In this document: positions 23,284 through 31,294 of the stretch, piece after piece
Position numbering within the stretch: position 1 is the first letter of the stretch
Layout of the letters: each line of letters opens with the position of its first letter
The notes under the pieces: model-generated
Told to the model about the DNA's origin: nothing
The model's input: only the letters and a program-made list of their open reading frames with translations
Databases searched by the model: none
Made by a program: the position numbers and the translations under genes
DNA from: Parcubacteria group bacterium LiPW_15
GTDB taxonomy: Bacteria; Patescibacteria; Paceibacteria; UBA6257; 2-01-FULL-56-20
NCBI GenBank assembly: GCA_007375645.1
Contig: VMER01000003.1
Location: forward strand, 121,957 to 185,956
Length of the DNA stretch: 64,000 nucleotides
Direction of reading: 5' to 3'

Positions 23284-24102
23284 CTACCGTTGGTTCAATT
23301 TATAAAAATTCTCGAAAAGCTTAGCCGCCAGTATCGGCCCGGTGCCGCCCGGAGTCGGGGTGTAAAACGCGAGCCGCGCATCGTCCGAAATAGCGCCCAA
23401 GACATCCAAGTCCCCGGATGTTTTTCCTTCGTTATTTTTGGAATAGCCAAAGTCGATGACCCCAGCGCCGTCTTTCAGTATTTCCGGTCGCACAAGTCCG
23501 GGCTTTCCTGTTCCCAAAATTACCAGGTCTGCTTTTTTTAGGTCCGCAAGATCGTTTCCCTCTTTGAGAATAATAAGTTCTTTACACCGGCCGGAGAGCC
23601 AAGCGCCTACCGGCTTGCCGATCAACTTTCCCGCGCCGACCACCGCTACCACGCTGTCGGCCAGATCCATCGGAAACTTTTTTAATATTTCTTCCACGGT
23701 TGCGACCGCCGGAGGCAAAACTTTGTTCCGCCCCGCATAAAACGCGCCCAGGGCCTGCTCGCCCAAAACATCCGGGTCTTTATCCTGCGGAATCGCGTCC
23801 AAAACATATTGGAAGTCTACGCCGGAAGGCAGAGGCAATTGGACCAGCACCCCGCCGCAGGACTCGTTGTCCGCGGTCTTACGAACCTCTTCGCGCAACT
23901 CTTCCCCGGAAAGCCTTTCTTCTAACCGATAAATCCGGAAATCCACCCCGAGCGTCGCCGCAACCTTAGCTTTTTGTTTTACAAAGCTCTCCGAGGCGGT
24001 ATTCTCCCCGACCAAAAAAGCGGCGAAGAATCTTTCGATCTTCGACTTTTCGCTTAATTCGCGAATCAGTTCTTCCGCTATCTTTCTTCCGTCGAGGACC
24101 AT
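23284..24102 (-). CDS. folD: methylenetetrahydrofolate dehydrogenase/cyclohydrolase
   Basis: 272 residues. N-terminal catalytic region ASESFVKQKAKVAATLG (catalytic Lys44; the usual active-site Tyr is Phe40), GVLVQLPLP, then IPQDKDPDVLG, and a NAD(P)-binding domain with VAVVGAGKLIGKPVGAWL and the C-terminal TPTPGGTGP motif. It interconverts methylene-, methenyl- and formyl-tetrahydrofolate. The normally conserved VGRSxxVGxP is VGAGKLIGKP, a noticeable variant. Its start is one base from the glyA stop, so they form an operon. Confidence 0.9.
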   Translation of the reverse strand: MVLDGRKIAEELIRELSEKSKIERFFAAFLVGENTASESFVKQKAKVAATLGVDFRIYRLEERLSGEELREEVRKTADNESCGGVLVQLPLPSGVDFQYVLDAIPQDKDPDVLGEQALGAFYAGRNKVLPPAVATVEEILKKFPMDLADSVVAVVGAGKLIGKPVGAWLSGRCKELIILKEGNDLADLKKADLVILGTGKPGLVRPEILKDGAGVIDFGYSKNNEGKTSGDLDVLGAISDDARLAFYTPTPGGTGPILAAKLFENFYKLNQR

Positions 24103-25347
24103 TTATATTTTTATCGGAAATTTCTTACAAAGCTTCAAAACCTCCCGTGAAACGTTTTTGTTTTTGAGAAGCACATCGGTTATAAGCTTCGCCACGATCT
24201 TCATCTCCTTTTCTTTCATGCCCCTCGTGGTCAGGGTCGGCGTACCGAGCCGGATACCCGAAGGATCTACCGGCGTGCGAGGGTCATAAGGAATAGTATT
24301 TTTGTTGGCGATTATTCCGCTTTTTTCCAGCCTTTCGCTGGCCTCTTTCCCGCCGATACCCTTCTCGGCTACATCTATAAGGATCAAATGGTTGTCGCTT
24401 CCGCCGGAGACCAAGCGCCAGCCCGAACCTATAAGTTCCGCGGCAAGCGCCTTGGAATTTTTAACGACCTGCAAGGCGTATTTTTTGAACTTCGGCGAGT
24501 CGGCCTCTTTCATAGCCACGGCTATGGCTGCCACCTGGTTCATGTGCGGTCCTCCTTGAAGTCCGGGAAAAACTGCTTTGTCTATTGCTTTGGCGATATC
24601 AACATTATTCGCAGCTGCGATCTTTGATTCCCGATTCGCAAAGATCATGGCCGACCTCGGGCCGCGCAATGTTTTGTGAGTGGTAGTTGTAACCACGTCC
24701 GCCCAAGGGAAAGGACTCGGGTGCGCGCCGCCGGCCACAAGTCCGGCGATGTGGGATATGTCCACCATAAGATACACGCCTACGGCATCGGCAATTTCTC
24801 TAAATTTTTTAAAATCGATCGTCCGCGGGTAAGCGGTGAATCCGGCAATTATGAGCTTGGGCATTTCTTTTTTGGCCAATTCTAATATCTGCGAATAATC
24901 CAACACCTCGGTCTTCCGGTCGATATCGTATTGCACCGAAGTCCAAGCCTTGCCGGTCAAGCTCACCTTGTGCCCGTGGGTCAGGTGCCCGCCCATGTCC
25001 AAGCGCATGCCCATTATTTTTTCGCCCAACGGGACAAGGGCCAAAAGCACCGCCAAATTCGCCGGCGAACCGGAATAGGGCTGGACATTAACGCTCCACT
25101 TTTTTGGCTGCAATTTGAAAAGTTTTAAAGCCCGCGCCCGCGCCTCCTCTTCTATCTCGTCTATGTATTGATTGCCGCCGTAATATCTGGCGCGCGGGTA
25201 ACCTTCCGCATATTTATTGGTCAGCTCCGATCCGAGCGCCTCCAAAACATCGCCCGAAACCAAATTCTCGGAAGGGATGAGTGTCAGAGTTTCCCGCTGT
25301 CGTTTTTGTTCTAGTTTAATAAGTTTTTCTATTTTTTTATCTTTCAT
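24103..25347 (-). CDS. glyA: serine hydroxymethyltransferase
   Basis: 414 residues, full length. The PLP-binding lysine is in VVTTTTHKTLRGPR (about residue 225), and the substrate segments LTLIPSENLVS, NKYAEGYPRARYYGG, GGHLTHGH and FPGLQGGPHMNQVAA are intact. It makes methylene-tetrahydrofolate from serine, the one-carbon donor for ThyA and substrate of FolD. First gene of the glyA-folD operon. Confidence 0.95.
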   Translation of the reverse strand: MKDKKIEKLIKLEQKRQRETLTLIPSENLVSGDVLEALGSELTNKYAEGYPRARYYGGNQYIDEIEEEARARALKLFKLQPKKWSVNVQPYSGSPANLAVLLALVPLGEKIMGMRLDMGGHLTHGHKVSLTGKAWTSVQYDIDRKTEVLDYSQILELAKKEMPKLIIAGFTAYPRTIDFKKFREIADAVGVYLMVDISHIAGLVAGGAHPSPFPWADVVTTTTHKTLRGPRSAMIFANRESKIAAANNVDIAKAIDKAVFPGLQGGPHMNQVAAIAVAMKEADSPKFKKYALQVVKNSKALAAELIGSGWRLVSGGSDNHLILIDVAEKGIGGKEASERLEKSGIIANKNTIPYDPRTPVDPSGIRLGTPTLTTRGMKEKEMKIVAKLITDVLLKNKNVSREVLKLCKKFPIKI

Positions 25348-25423
25348 AACCTAAATGATATGGCGAGACGCCGAAATCCGCAATTTTTAAAAATCGCAAA
25401 TAGCGCGCGGATTGGCGCACAAT

Positions 25424-25447
25424 AAAAAACTCTCCCGCCGAAGCGAG
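25424..25447 (-). terminator. rho-independent terminator
   Basis: CTCTCGC/GCGGGAG stem with TTCG loop (25430-25447), then TTTTTT on the minus strand; ends the gene at 25462. Confidence 0.8.
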
Positions 25448-25461
25448 AGAGGGTCTGTGAT

Positions 25462-26067
25462 TCAGTTTGCGAATTCCAGTTCCGTGATGCTTGTGAGGAT
25501 CGTGATCTTGAGCCCCGATCCGTAGAACTCCGCGATCCGCGACTCCGGACGAAGCTCCAGCCGCAGGGGAACCTCCATGAAGTGCATTGTAAGAACCCTG
25601 GCAACTCGCTTATCCTTGACCGACCGCTCGATCTTGTACCTCCTGAGATTCCCGACCCTGATCGCCGCGAAGACTTCTCGGAGTTCCGCCTTGGACACAC
25701 TCCCGACATCATAGGCCACGATACGGAAGTCTGAGAGTATCACACCTTCCCGGAGAAATGGGATGTATCCGTTCGGGAGAATCGCCCGGTCGGCCAGATC
25801 AAATTCCTTCTCGAAGACCACTAGCCGAACTTTGCAGACTTCGCCTCGACACAGAAGCGACAAAGCCGACTGTCCGCTCAGGTCGACCTGGATCGCGGTT
25901 TTGGGAAAGCCGATCTCTACCGGCCGCACACCGGTCAGCCTGGTGTTTCGGTAGAACTTTTCCACCCCCATCCAGGGAGAGCTGGTCTCCCAGAAATAGC
26001 AGCCGAGCGCCACACCGAGCGCCAGAATCAGCGGGGACCTTACCTTCGGAGAAACGGATACTTTCAT
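25462..26067 (-). CDS. anchored or exported hypothetical protein, GC-rich accessory gene
   Basis: 201 residues with an N-terminal hydrophobic segment (PLILALGVALGCYFW) that may be a signal or anchor. The remainder is beta-rich and has CRGEVCKVRLVVF, a close Cys pair. AGGAGG lies 5 bases before the ATG, and a GGCTAC/GTAGCC stem is just upstream. It has a TATATAGG -10 region without a clear -35. It is monocistronic, with its own terminator. No family recognised; codon use unlike flanking glyA and yvcK. Confidence 0.55.
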   Translation of the reverse strand: MKVSVSPKVRSPLILALGVALGCYFWETSSPWMGVEKFYRNTRLTGVRPVEIGFPKTAIQVDLSGQSALSLLCRGEVCKVRLVVFEKEFDLADRAILPNGYIPFLREGVILSDFRIVAYDVGSVSKAELREVFAAIRVGNLRRYKIERSVKDKRVARVLTMHFMEVPLRLELRPESRIAEFYGSGLKITILTSITELEFAN

Positions 26068-26119
26068 TCAAGCCTCCTAACGCAACTGGCTACAGGGTAG
26101 CCTATATAAACTAAAAAAA

Positions 26120-27085
26120 TCAAATAAGTCCCCAAAGCACCCGGGCAAGTTTTTCCGGATCATGGCGCAGGAATCCTTTCGCGCGGATAAGCGGCGCGGA
26201 AACAAGTAGCGGGGTTTTGGAAAAGTTTTCGCCGTCTAACTCCACAAAAGCCGCCTTCTCTTTAACGTAAGCTTTGAGCCGGGCCGGGGTCGGTTTTTGA
26301 TTATTCACAACCACGTAGTCAAGGATCTTTTTCCCAAGATAAGATTCCACAATCTTCAAAAAATCCGAAGCGGTAAAATCGTTCGTCTCTCCGAACTTGG
26401 TCATTAAATTAGTTACGTATACTTTTTTGGCTTTAGTTTTTTTGAGCGCCTTCGCCGTTCCTTCCACCAATATATTCGGCAAGACGCTCGTATAAAGATC
26501 TCCCGGTCCCAGAACCACGAGATTGGCCTCGAGAATCGCTTTTTCTGCGGACGGATTGAGCGTTGCTCTGGGCTCCAGCCAAACCTTTTTTATTTTCAAT
26601 CGCCCATCGTGGCTCGGCATATCTATATTGCTTTCTCCACGGATGATTTGCCCGTTTTCCAATTCCGCAAAAAGTTTGGTGAACTTTTTTGTGACCGGAA
26701 GAACGCCTCCCTCCACTCCCAATATTTTTCCGGCGGCGGCAATACCTCCCTCAAAGTCGCCGACGACTCTTTCGAGCGCCGTAAGCATAAGATTGCCGAA
26801 ACTGTGGCCGTGCAATCCGGTACCCTCTTTAAACCGATATGTGAAAAGTTGGGCTAGTATTTTATCTTCCGTTTTCGAAAGCGCGATAAGCGCGCGGCGC
26901 ACATCGCCCGGCGGCAAGATACCGAAATCTTCCCGAAGCACTCCTGTCGAGCCTCCGTCATCGGCCATAGTAACCACGGCCGTAAGATCTGTTTGATATT
27001 TGCGGAGTCCGGTAAGAACCGTGAAAACGCCCGTTCCCCCGCCGATAACCACGATCTTTTTCTTCGCGGGAGCAAAGTGCTGCAT
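26120..27085 (-). CDS. yvcK: YvcK/CofD-like gluconeogenesis factor
   Basis: 321 residues. The nucleotide-binding opening VVIGGGTGVFTVLTGLR and MADDGGSTGVLREDFGILPPGDVRRALIAL, then HSFGNLMLTAL and VVLGPGDLYTSVLPNILVEG, are characteristic of YvcK. This protein binds UDP-sugars and in other bacteria supports growth on gluconeogenic carbon and cell-wall synthesis. It is flanked on both sides by accessory genes but itself has housekeeping codon use. The start at 27085 is the first convincing ATG. Confidence 0.85.
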   Translation of the reverse strand: MQHFAPAKKKIVVIGGGTGVFTVLTGLRKYQTDLTAVVTMADDGGSTGVLREDFGILPPGDVRRALIALSKTEDKILAQLFTYRFKEGTGLHGHSFGNLMLTALERVVGDFEGGIAAAGKILGVEGGVLPVTKKFTKLFAELENGQIIRGESNIDMPSHDGRLKIKKVWLEPRATLNPSAEKAILEANLVVLGPGDLYTSVLPNILVEGTAKALKKTKAKKVYVTNLMTKFGETNDFTASDFLKIVESYLGKKILDYVVVNNQKPTPARLKAYVKEKAAFVELDGENFSKTPLLVSAPLIRAKGFLRHDPEKLARVLWGLI

Positions 27086-27150
27086 GCCCTTATCTTAACC
27101 CTCCTAAATTTGCAGGCAAACTTTAGAGGGTTGGTCAGAATATTTACATA

Positions 27151-27184
27151 AAGAAACGCCCCGCCGGCGTGAGCCGGAGGGGCG
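27151..27184 (-). terminator. rho-independent terminator
   Basis: CGCCCCTCCGGC/GCCGGCGGGGCG stem with TCAC loop followed by TTTCTTT on the minus strand; ends the secreted-protein gene at 27217. Confidence 0.8.
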
Positions 27185-27216
27185 GGAAACAAGGTGCGAT
27201 TTGAAGTTGAAGAAGA

Positions 27217-28524
27217 TCAGTTGGAAGAGTCGATTGGCGGGAAATACCAGAGATAGGCCACCAGGTAGTACCACACTACCTTGCCATTCTGGATGCTCCG
27301 CCAAAGATGCGACTCCGGCGAGAATCCGAGGGCGGGGTCGATCACGAGCTTCCCCGTGACCGGCTCGGTCTGGAGCCACAGGTACCCATCGGCCGCCTTC
27401 TGGCGAACGATGCTGCGAACGAACTCGTCGTCCCCCATCCCCGGGATGGGGAAGATGCTGGGGTCGCCAGCGGGATCCGACGGTCGGTCCCATATCCAAC
27501 GCCCGGTCGCGTCCTTCACGCAGTAGGTCCTGTATCTGTCATAGACCTTCTGCACATTGTGGAGGAGCTCAGGGGGGATAGCCTTTCCGTTCAGGCGATA
27601 GGCCAGCGCCGCCATCTGAAGAAGCTCGGGGTTGCTGTACCACGGGTTGATGACTCTGTGGTTGCGAACCTCGCCGCTGTCCTCGATTGTGCTGAACGGT
27701 TCGCCGTTCAGCATCCTGTTCTCGTTCGGAGTCACGAAAGAGTGAAGCGCGAGCTCCAGACCCTTCGTCTCCCAAAGCTGGGCGTGCGGGTAGCTGGGGT
27801 ACGTCTGCGAAGCCCAGATGAGGCAGTATGCCTCCCAGGCATTCTCCTCGCTCTTGCTATCGCCGTCATTGACGGTGCCGGACACATAGGGTCGACTCGG
27901 GAAATCCGGACCAAGCCTCCGATCGGCCTCCTGAGTGGAGATTGACCCAACCCGAAGGTCGAGCGCTTCGATCCGAGCCGCGAGCGCCGCGTCGTCCGGG
28001 TGGACGAAACGAAGTCTCGCAACCCCCATCATGAGATAAGCCGAAGTGGGCGAAGAAGCCCACACCTTACCCCAGCTGAGGGGAGCGACGTTGGCAACCC
28101 TTGCCACAAAGCTCGAGCTGGTCGCCGATCCGTCGCCATAGACATCGGGCTTCGCTGCGGTCTCGAACATGTCGAGTGCCTTTACGAGGTCGGCCCGGTC
28201 ACGAAACATCTCGTACCGACTGAGATAGCCGTGTGCCATCGCATCGATCGGGACTACGTTGTTGGGCGACCCATTGGGCGTCGCCTTGATATAGTCGACG
28301 AGTGACGAGAAGTCGGTCTGCCCGTAGGTCCGGATCATCAGATCCATCACGGCGAGCAGGTTCCTCTTGAACTCGACCTCCGCGAGGTTGACCCTGCGCG
28401 CAGGAGCGGGAACCACGATCGGTTCGGCGTCCCTGATGGGCGCCGTGGCAGTCCGCATCTGCGCTTCGACTGGAAGGCCGAGGCAGACGAGGACGAGGGT
28501 GAGGGTCGAAACGGCGTTCTTCAT
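27217..28524 (-). CDS. secreted hypothetical protein, GC-rich accessory gene
   Basis: 435 residues from the ATG at 28524, which has GGAAGGGG about 9 bases upstream; an upstream in-frame start is less likely. Signal peptide MKNAVSTLTLVLVCLGLPVEAQ. The rest is Trp/Tyr-rich and helical, with ENAWEAYCLIWAS, WYSNPELLQMAALAYRL and SHLWRSIQNGKVVWYYL, and could be an (alpha/alpha) barrel of the kind seen in polysaccharide lyases and glycoside hydrolases. No catalytic motif was identified, so this stays a guess. Strong promoter and own terminator. Confidence 0.6.
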   Translation of the reverse strand: MKNAVSTLTLVLVCLGLPVEAQMRTATAPIRDAEPIVVPAPARRVNLAEVEFKRNLLAVMDLMIRTYGQTDFSSLVDYIKATPNGSPNNVVPIDAMAHGYLSRYEMFRDRADLVKALDMFETAAKPDVYGDGSATSSSFVARVANVAPLSWGKVWASSPTSAYLMMGVARLRFVHPDDAALAARIEALDLRVGSISTQEADRRLGPDFPSRPYVSGTVNDGDSKSEENAWEAYCLIWASQTYPSYPHAQLWETKGLELALHSFVTPNENRMLNGEPFSTIEDSGEVRNHRVINPWYSNPELLQMAALAYRLNGKAIPPELLHNVQKVYDRYRTYCVKDATGRWIWDRPSDPAGDPSIFPIPGMGDDEFVRSIVRQKAADGYLWLQTEPVTGKLVIDPALGFSPESHLWRSIQNGKVVWYYLVAYLWYFPPIDSSN

Positions 28525-28608
28525 GGTGTCTACCCCTTCCTTCTTTCTTCTTTTTCTTCTGCTTTTATGGGCTCTTTTATGGCCCGTTCTCAATATTTAC
28601 CTAGGTAT

Positions 28609-28638
28609 ATTATAGCACACAATATCCGTATTTGTCAA
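28609..28638 (-). promoter_or_regulatory. consensus sigma-70 promoter of the secreted-protein gene
   Basis: Minus strand TTGACA (28633-28638), 18-base spacer ending in TGC, TATAAT (28609-28614). The leader is about 80 nt. Confidence 0.8.
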
Positions 28639-28649
28639 TATAGGCTTTT

Positions 28650-28692
28650 TTAACAGCAAGACCGGCCCTTCCCGGGCTATTCTTGTTTTTTA
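28650..28692 (+). terminator. possible terminator between divergent promoters
   Basis: CAAGA-cc-GGCCC pairs loosely with GGGC-tat-TCTTG, followed by TTTTTT. It sits between two divergent promoters, so it may only block spurious transcription. Confidence 0.35.
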
Positions 28693-28729
28693 ATAGCGCC
28701 CCAACCTATTGAAACAATATATATATATA

Positions 28730-28758
28730 TTGACATTCCCAAATAAATGTGGTAATAT
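28730..28758 (+). promoter_or_regulatory. sigma-70 promoter
   Basis: TTGACA (28730-28735), 17-base spacer, TAATAT (28753-28758). A roughly 95-nt leader with GC-rich stems precedes the gene at 28859. Confidence 0.7.
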
Positions 28759-28858
28759 CTTGACCAGAAAGTGGATGGGCCGCTTTGACAAGTGGTAGCC
28801 GCGGAACGCACTGGCCCGAGCACGGCCTAGCTAATCCGGGCGCCAAAAAGGAGAACCC

Positions 28859-29494
28859 ATGTCGGTCCGCGCGTATTTCAACGAAGCCAAGATCAAGAAA
28901 CTCCCCAGCTTCACGAGCAAGCGATACCCGGATAACTCGGGCGACGACATGCGCGTCATGAATCAGCAACTCCTCAGAGAGGGCGACCGCCTGTACATGA
29001 TGCTGGGAGACCACGAAACGATCCCCGGCGGCCTGGAGGACGCCTGCGAAGAGGTCACTCTCCACGAGTTCTTCCCCATGCTGGCCAAGCGAGAAACCGG
29101 CATCTACCGGCACAAATCGGCAGAGGCCGAGCTCGACGAGCAGCACATGGGGGGGAAGAATCGAATCGACTACGCATTCTCGGCCAGCGCCAAGAACATC
29201 GGAGACGCCAAGGAGCTTCTCCGCCTCGTTCGCGCGGGCGGGATCCGCCCCTCGGAGAGCTACGAGACGCCCCAGGGCGGCATGTCGCGAAAAGATCTCG
29301 AAGCGGAAGTCGAGCGTCTGCGACGCGTCACTCGCATCGCCGACAAAGACTACGTGGAGCTCAGGAGCCTGAACACTGGCCTCAACGAACTCGCCGAAGA
29401 GCTCCGGACGAGCTGGTGGCCCCTCTGTTCCAAGCGCGGGATGAGAGCAAGGCTCTTCACCATCCGCGACACCGCCCACGATTCACGAACGTAA
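28859..29494 (+). CDS. hypothetical cytosolic protein with C-terminal coiled coil
   Basis: 211 residues, no membrane segment. A globular N-terminal region with MNQQLLREGDRLYMMLGDHE and HEFFPMLAKRETGIYRHK is followed by a likely coiled coil (about 142-185, SRKDLEAEVERLRRVTRIAD and ELRSLNTGLNELAEELR). AAAAAGGAG lies 5 bases before ATG. Promoter and terminator are its own. GC-rich, unlike the flanking pseudopilin gene. No family recognised. Confidence 0.6.
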   Translation: MSVRAYFNEAKIKKLPSFTSKRYPDNSGDDMRVMNQQLLREGDRLYMMLGDHETIPGGLEDACEEVTLHEFFPMLAKRETGIYRHKSAEAELDEQHMGGKNRIDYAFSASAKNIGDAKELLRLVRAGGIRPSESYETPQGGMSRKDLEAEVERLRRVTRIADKDYVELRSLNTGLNELAEELRTSWWPLCSKRGMRARLFTIRDTAHDSRT

Positions 29495-29510
29495 GCACCT
29501 TGCACCCCTC

Positions 29511-29541
29511 GGGTGTGGCCATCCGGCCACACCCTTTTTTT
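29511..29541 (+). terminator. rho-independent terminator
   Basis: Perfect 10-bp stem GGGTGTGGCC/GGCCACACCC with ATCC loop, then seven T. Confidence 0.9.
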
Positions 29542-29595
29542 ATTAAAAATCCGTTGCACCCCTCTCGCGTGCGCCACGTTTGATATAGTTAACCT

Positions 29596-30315
29596 ATGAA
29601 CAAAAAGGGGGTTGCTCCAATATTGATTTTGATTATTGTCGGAGTTCTAGCAGCGACCGGTGTCGTCTATTATTCCGCAAACAAATCCCCCGCCCCTTCA
29701 TCGGGATCTCCAGCGGTAAAACCTCCCGCAGTTCCCGACAAGAATTATGCCGACAATAATTCCGGGCAAGCACCCCCGCAGACAGATTTATGTTCAAAGT
29801 TGACGGAAACAGACTGCCTCAAGAATGCTGAATGCACCCTAGTTTATAAACAATCTTTTACCGGCACCGATGAATTCGGGATGCCGCTTATGGGCTCGGT
29901 TTTCGATACATGCAAATTGAAACAGGCCGCGACGCAACCAAACGACTGTTCTGGAGCCTCGAATTCGAAATCGGAGCAGTGCAAGGGCACGAGAGATGCC
30001 CAGAGAACAACTGATCTAAGAATGGTGCAAGTTAAATTAGAACTGTATTACTCCAAGTTCGGGCGATATCCGCAATCATCGGATTGGCCGGCACTAACTA
30101 AAACTCTAACGGATGCCAACCTGAATTCTTTCCCGGTCCTAAACGATCCGCTGGCTCCGGAGGCAACATATGTATATGGCGCAGATAGTGCTGGATCCGA
30201 TTATATTCTGGGAACAACACTGGAAGACGCGGGAGGTAAGACATTAAATTATGGAGCGAAAGGAACCATATATGGGCTAGATTGTAGCGGGCAGGTGTTT
30301 TGTATTCGCCCGTAG
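29596..30315 (+). CDS. pseudopilin-like exported protein
   Basis: 239 residues. Short charged N terminus (MNKKGVAP) and one membrane helix (about 6-27), a Pro/Ser linker, a Cys-rich segment (CSKLTETDCLKNAEC) and a C-terminal domain with RDAQRTTDLRMVQVKLELYYSKFGRYP. That last motif is the alpha-helix and turn typical of type II/IV pseudopilins of the GspG kind. The usual prepilin-peptidase site (G-FTLxE) is absent. A TATAGT box (29584-29589) lies 6 bases before the ATG, a leaderless start. Confidence 0.62.
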   Translation: MNKKGVAPILILIIVGVLAATGVVYYSANKSPAPSSGSPAVKPPAVPDKNYADNNSGQAPPQTDLCSKLTETDCLKNAECTLVYKQSFTGTDEFGMPLMGSVFDTCKLKQAATQPNDCSGASNSKSEQCKGTRDAQRTTDLRMVQVKLELYYSKFGRYPQSSDWPALTKTLTDANLNSFPVLNDPLAPEATYVYGADSAGSDYILGTTLEDAGGKTLNYGAKGTIYGLDCSGQVFCIRP

Positions 30316-30362
30316 CAAACGGCACGACCCCCTCTCTCAGTTCGATTCCCGTGGCCTGCAAA
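30316..30362 (+). other. tRNA T-arm-like remnant
   Basis: Right after the pseudopilin stop, CAGTTCGATTCCCGTGGCC (30339-30357) has a T-loop consensus, but its stem does not pair, so no functional tRNA is present. A similar remnant occurs at the tRNA-Ile locus. Confidence 0.35.
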
Positions 30363-30393
30363 AACAAAATATCCCGCTGGGGGATATTTTGTT
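30363..30393. terminator. bidirectional terminator
   Basis: 13-bp stem AACAAAATATCCC/GGGATATTTTGTT with a five-base loop; serves the pseudopilin gene and minus-strand tRNA-His. Confidence 0.82.
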
Positions 30394-30399
30394 TTAGTG

Positions 30400-30471
30400 G
30401 GTGACCTACGGGAATCGAACCCGTGCTAAGAGTGCCACAAACTCTTGTGCTACCGCTACACCAAGGCCACC
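30400..30471 (-). tRNA. tRNA-His(GUG)
   Basis: 72 nt from the encoded G(-1) at 30471 to C73 at 30400, the G(-1):C73 pair being specific to tRNA-His. Acceptor GTGGCCT/AGGTCAC with a G-U, anticodon loop TTGTGGC on stem AGAGT/ACTCT, T arm ACGGG/CCCGT. CCA is not encoded. Confidence 0.93.
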
Positions 30472-30563
30472 ATCGTTCTATCTTCCGCTTAATCTTACCA
30501 CACAATAATACTCATAAATCGTTCGATTTCAAGCCCGAACCGCGTTTGGTATACTTGTAAAAC

Positions 30564-31190
30564 ATGCCCGCAGTAACCGCAATCCGAGAATTCTTCGTCC
30601 CCCTCCTCCTCGCTTACCCGGCCCTCGTTTATCTGGGTACATATATTTCGATAATCATCGTCGGCAACGTAGTTTCTTTTGCCACTCTTTGGCTCGCCTT
30701 CCAGGGCGAACTCGATTTCAAAAATTTCTTGGGAGTTGTCGGGCTGGTTCTTTTCGCGGATATATCCGGAGACCTCGCCTGGTATTGGCTGGGAAGGAAG
30801 CTCCGAGGAACTCGCTTGGGCGAATTCTTGTATCGCCACATACCCAAACAGAAAGAGATCGAGGAGCACATAGCGGCAAATTCCAAAAGATGGATATTTC
30901 TTTCAAAGTTCATACCCTCTTCCACCTTCGCGATAATTTTTTCCGTCGGCTGGGCAAAGGTAGATTTTAAAAAGTTTTTTTCCACATCTATTCTCGCCAT
31001 ATTCAGTTCCGTGGCCATCTTGGTTCTCTTGGCCTTCGGCCTGGCTACCGGATTATCCGGGCTGGAAGCGGCGACTGCTTTCAAAAAGTATGAACGCCTC
31101 TTTCTCTTAGCCATTATCATCTTCGTTGTTATTGATTTACTTTTAGGAAAATTTTTCCGAACACTTGGACATCGCGGACGGAGAAAATAG
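30564..31190 (+). CDS. DedA-family membrane protein
   Basis: 208 residues, about five membrane segments. DedA features: NVVSFATLWLAFQG, LFADISGDLAWYWLGRKLRG, and FLSKFIPSSTFAIIFSVGWAKVDFKKF, where the usual SRFIPGxR loop is altered. Proteins of this superfamily transport undecaprenyl phosphate or related lipids. TATACT about 10 bases before ATG suggests a very short leader. Different from the TVP38-like gene at 18403. Confidence 0.72.
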   Translation: MPAVTAIREFFVPLLLAYPALVYLGTYISIIIVGNVVSFATLWLAFQGELDFKNFLGVVGLVLFADISGDLAWYWLGRKLRGTRLGEFLYRHIPKQKEIEEHIAANSKRWIFLSKFIPSSTFAIIFSVGWAKVDFKKFFSTSILAIFSSVAILVLLAFGLATGLSGLEAATAFKKYERLFLLAIIIFVVIDLLLGKFFRTLGHRGRRK

Positions 31191-31294
31191 GCCGAAACTT
31201 TTCCCTGCGGCGATTCCGTATTAGAATTAGCGTAGTCGATAATTTGAGTTATTTCTCACCTATTTTCTATTCACTAACTACTATTTACTAATCT

